Positions 6,705 through 7,908 of a DNA stretch of 7,908 nt are shown piece by piece. Source of the stretch: Olsenella sp. (GTDB lineage Bacteria; Actinomycetota; Coriobacteriia; Coriobacteriales; Atopobiaceae); assembly GCA_015062715.1 (NCBI GenBank), contig SUUD01000090.1, positions 1-7,908 on the forward strand, in the 5' to 3' direction. Each line of letters starts with the position of its first letter. Position 1 is the first letter of the stretch. The position numbers and the translations under genes are program-made. The notes under the pieces were generated by a model. That model saw nothing but the letters and a program-made list of their open reading frames with translations, was not told where the DNA came from and searched no databases.

Positions 6705-6780
6705 GACCCTTGGTGCGTCTATGTGTCGTACAAGCTGCGGTGGTGGTGCGTTCACCTGCGACGGGTTTGGAACCTGCCGC

Positions 6781-6927
6781 CTAGTGACCGGACCACATGG
6801 ACCTCATGCACTCCCCGATGTAGGCCTGGCGCAGCCGGGCCGTCATCACGCAGGGAAGCACGCTGGCAAGGGAAAGGGCAACCCGCAGGAACGACCAGCG
6901 AAGGCTGCTAACGATCATCGACCGCAT
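6781..6927 (-). CDS. Small cationic hydrophobic peptide (48 aa), possible partner of the RHH protein
   Basis: I do not recognise a family. The ATG at 6927 lies five bases after GAGGGGAGG, among the strongest ribosome binding sites in the window. It overlaps the last 20 bases of the ribbon-helix-helix gene in another frame. The 48-residue product has one hydrophobic segment (about residues 12-30: F-L-R-V-A-L-S-L-A-S-V-L-P-C-V-M), several Arg residues (2, 10, 15, 31, 33, 42) against one Glu, and two Cys. R-S-M occurs near both ends. It looks like a single-pass membrane peptide. Its place, directly after and overlapping an antitoxin-like gene, is where a toxin normally sits, so a toxin role is possible but is inference. 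A chance or remnant frame is the alternative; the start signal argues against it. Confidence 0.6.
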   Translation of the reverse strand: MRSMIVSSLRWSFLRVALSLASVLPCVMTARLRQAYIGECMRSMWSGH

Positions 6928-7114
6928 CCCTACCTCCCCTCACGGTTGGCGCCGTGATTTCGAACGGGAACGTGCCTGCGCGGTTGAACGCGCAGATGAA
7001 CATGCGGATGGCATTGGAGGGAGTCGTGCCGATGAGCTCCGTGGCCTCGAAGAAGCGCTCCTTCTCGGCCGGGGAGATTTTGGCCACCACCGGTGTCATC
7101 TTCTCTGCCGCCAT
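6908..7114 (-). CDS. RelB/DinJ-type ribbon-helix-helix antitoxin-like protein (68 aa)
   Basis: RelB/DinJ proteins dimerise through a ribbon-helix-helix fold, repress their own promoter, and neutralise a RelE/YafQ-type ribonuclease toxin. Here the beta strand is T-P-V-V-A-K-I-S (7-14), helix A is P-A-E-K-E-R-F-F-E-A-T-E-L-I-G (15-29), and T-T-P-S-N-A-I-R-M-F (30-39) opens helix B, ending in A-G-T-F-P-F-E-I. These are the family landmarks. Residues after about 53 are Arg/Asp-rich and have no family match; their codons double as the ribosome binding site of the next gene. The ATG at 7114 has only a weak upstream GAAGC. No RelE/YafQ-like toxin follows, so it is either an orphan antitoxin or pairs with the overlapping 48-residue peptide. 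The AT-rich promoter region differs from its GC-rich neighbours, in keeping with acquisition by transfer. Confidence 0.85.
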   Translation of the reverse strand: MAAEKMTPVVAKISPAEKERFFEATELIGTTPSNAIRMFICAFNRAGTFPFEITAPTVRGGRDAVDDR

Positions 7115-7131
7115 GTGTCCATGCTTCGTTT

Positions 7132-7180
7132 CTGGTACGACTTGGTATGATTTAGGCTACTTAGGTATTACGTTGGAATA
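7132..7180 (-). promoter_or_regulatory. Likely operator: GGTA repeats at 10-bp spacing upstream of the RHH gene
   Basis: On the plus strand TGGTAYGA occurs at 7133-7140 and 7143-7150, exactly 10 bases apart. Another GGTA lies at 7164, 20 bases from the second, and related TAGGCTA and TTGGAATA sequences fall at 7153 and 7173. The core therefore recurs about every helical turn on one face of the DNA, just downstream of the -10 box and through the leader. Tandem sites of this kind are typical for ribbon-helix-helix repressors, so self-repression by the adjacent protein is likely (inference). Confidence 0.55.
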
Positions 7181-7181
7181 C

Positions 7182-7209
7182 ATATTAATCCAGACAAAGG
7201 GCTTGTCAA
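7182..7209 (-). promoter_or_regulatory. Sigma-70-type promoter of the RHH unit
   Basis: On the minus strand a perfect -35 box TTGACA (7209-7204) is followed after 16 bases by TAATAT (7187-7182), a fair -10 box, in an AT-rich stretch of an otherwise GC-rich window. Transcription would begin near 7175, giving a leader of about 60 bases that contains the phased GGTA repeats before the ATG at 7114. It is the best promoter in the window. Confidence 0.75.
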
Positions 7210-7262
7210 CAACAATTTGGGACGAGTTTTCGAACGGCGGGAGCAATCCGCGAACGGGATGC

Positions 7263-7688
7263 CTAGGCCCCCAGGTGGGCGCCACGGCGCTCGGGGCGAC
7301 GTCCGGGCGCGGGGCGCGCCGCGAGGGCGAGCACTACGGCCAGCACCAGCAGCGCAGGTCCCGCGACCCAGTAGGCCACGACGAGCGGCGAGGTGGTGCC
7401 GTAGATCTCGAGCACGCCCTGGAAGGCCGAGCCCGCGGTGAGCGTGGCCACGCCCAGGGCCCAGGCCCTGCGCGCCGCGGGCGGGACGCGAGCCCCGAGC
7501 AGCCCGGCAAGCAGCGCGGGCATGGCCCCCAACACGAGCGGCCAGGCAAAGAGCCCCACCATGAACACCGAGTAGACCCCATGGCTGAAGTGCTCGTAGA
7601 CCACGGCGAACGCGGCGCAGGCCAGCGAGGCGACGACATATCCCCTCAGCGGGCGCGCATGGGTGCCCCTCTTACGCGACGTAGACAA
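7263..7688 (-). CDS. Four-helix membrane protein of unknown function (141 aa)
   Basis: The product is an integral membrane protein with four hydrophobic segments (about residues 16-31, 40-66, 75-95 and 100-124) and a basic N- and C-terminus. The first loop carries Y-E-H-F-S-H-G-V-Y-S, a distinctive motif that I associate loosely with a family of uncharacterised membrane proteins from low-GC and actinobacterial Gram-positives, without firm recall. The function is unknown. The start is TTG at 7688: an in-frame TGA lies three codons upstream, no in-frame ATG or GTG follows early, and GGAAGGTGAG precedes it at reasonable spacing. The start overlaps the end of the glycosidase gene by 17 bases, so the two are probably translated together and may act together at the cell surface. 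Confidence 0.75.
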   Translation of the reverse strand: MSTSRKRGTHARPLRGYVVASLACAAFAVVYEHFSHGVYSVFMVGLFAWPLVLGAMPALLAGLLGARVPPAARRAWALGVATLTAGSAFQGVLEIYGTTSPLVVAYWVAGPALLVLAVVLALAARPAPGRRPERRGAHLGA

Positions 7689-7908
7689 TGTCGCTCACCT
7701 TCCTCTCCTTGACGCTGTTTCCGCTGGTGGTGGGGTTGTTGACAACCTCGCCCTCGTACCACAGGGTGGAGCTGCCGCCCCCGTCGAGGTTGTAGGCGCA
7801 CGTGACCCCCAGCTCGTCGCGCATGAACTGGGCGAGCTGCGCGAGCGTGAGCCCCTCGGACTCGCTGGTGCGCCCGTCCGAGACGACCAGCACGTAGTGT
7901 CCCTCCCC
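7672..7908 (-). CDS. Phosphodiester glycosidase (NAGPA-type) protein, C-terminal part
   Basis: Only the last 78 residues are in the window; the gene enters from the right edge. They include H-Y-V-L-V-V-S-D-G-R-T, then L-T-L-A-Q-L-A-Q-F-M-R-D-E-L-G-V, the hallmark Y-N-L-D-G-G-G-S-S-T-L-W-Y, and a C-terminal E-R-K-V-S-D-I-V-Y-V. This is the conserved end of the NAGPA/phosphodiester glycosidase domain, known from the mammalian uncovering enzyme and from many secreted or surface proteins of Gram-positives. The substrate here cannot be told; a cell-wall or exopolysaccharide sugar phosphodiester is a guess. A GTG at 7893 is not the start, since the reading frame stays open and family-like upstream of it. 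The downstream membrane protein overlaps it. Confidence 0.88.
   Translation of the reverse strand, partial: GEGHYVLVVSDGRTSESEGLTLAQLAQFMRDELGVTCAYNLDGGGSSTLWYEGEVVNNPTTSGNSVKERKVSDIVYVA

Noticed and set aside
6755..6776. tRNA T-arm-like GGTTCCAAACC on the minus strand, possible tRNA remnant or attachment site
   Set aside because: The loop does not fit TTCRANY, the stem has a mismatch, and no anticodon or acceptor arm is found nearby.
6657..6957. Plus-strand frames of 84 residues across the terminator and small peptide gene
   Set aside because: They cross the terminator palindrome and oppose the minus-strand genes; no good ribosome binding site or recognisable domain.
7231..7257. CGAACGG direct repeat, 20 bp apart, after the membrane-protein gene; considered as a terminator or attachment site
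   Set aside because: The copies are direct rather than inverted, no T-run follows, and 7 bases is too short to mean much alone.

Overview
The window is very GC-rich with strong actinobacterial codon bias, and every supported gene lies on the minus strand. The gene set is a tight-adherence (Tad/Flp) pilus operon without an outer-membrane secretin, next to a phosphodiester glycosidase-type cell-envelope gene. This suggests a Gram-positive, monoderm actinobacterium. The class Coriobacteriia (Olsenella/Atopobium-like) fits best, but that is an inference from composition and gene style, not a database match.

Reading in the direction of transcription (high to low coordinates) there are three blocks. 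Block 1 (about 7908-7263) holds the C-terminal end of a phosphodiester glycosidase (NAGPA-type) protein that enters from the right edge. It overlaps by 17 bases a four-helix membrane protein of unknown function that begins with TTG. Block 2 (about 7209-6679) is a small unit with its own good sigma-70-type promoter and a row of repeats at 10-bp spacing in its leader. It encodes a RelB/DinJ-type ribbon-helix-helix protein and, overlapping its 3' end and preceded by a very strong Shine-Dalgarno, a 48-residue cationic hydrophobic peptide. A 26-bp palindrome followed by T-runs closes the unit as a likely terminator. No RelE/YafQ-type toxin is present, so this is the most interesting part of the window: a possible antitoxin paired with an unconventional small membrane partner.

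Block 3 (6411 to the left edge) is the Tad operon: CpaB/RcpC-like SAF protein, TadZ/CpaE ATPase, TadA/CpaF secretion ATPase, TadB and TadC inner-membrane platform proteins, an 80-base gap with a strong hairpin, the Flp major pilin, an unrecognised secreted or membrane-anchored protein, a second small pilin-like protein, and a TadE-like minor pilin. The TadE-like gene runs off the left edge, and the next gene starts just before base 1. Genes are adjacent or overlapping except at the tadC-flp gap. CpaF powers assembly through the TadB/TadC platform, TadZ probably localises the machine, and Flp plus the TadE-like proteins form the fibre. All three pilin-like proteins carry a G|Q-x-T-x-E processing motif, so a TadV/CpaA-type prepilin peptidase must be encoded elsewhere. 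I see no rRNA, tRNA, CRISPR array or insertion sequence.
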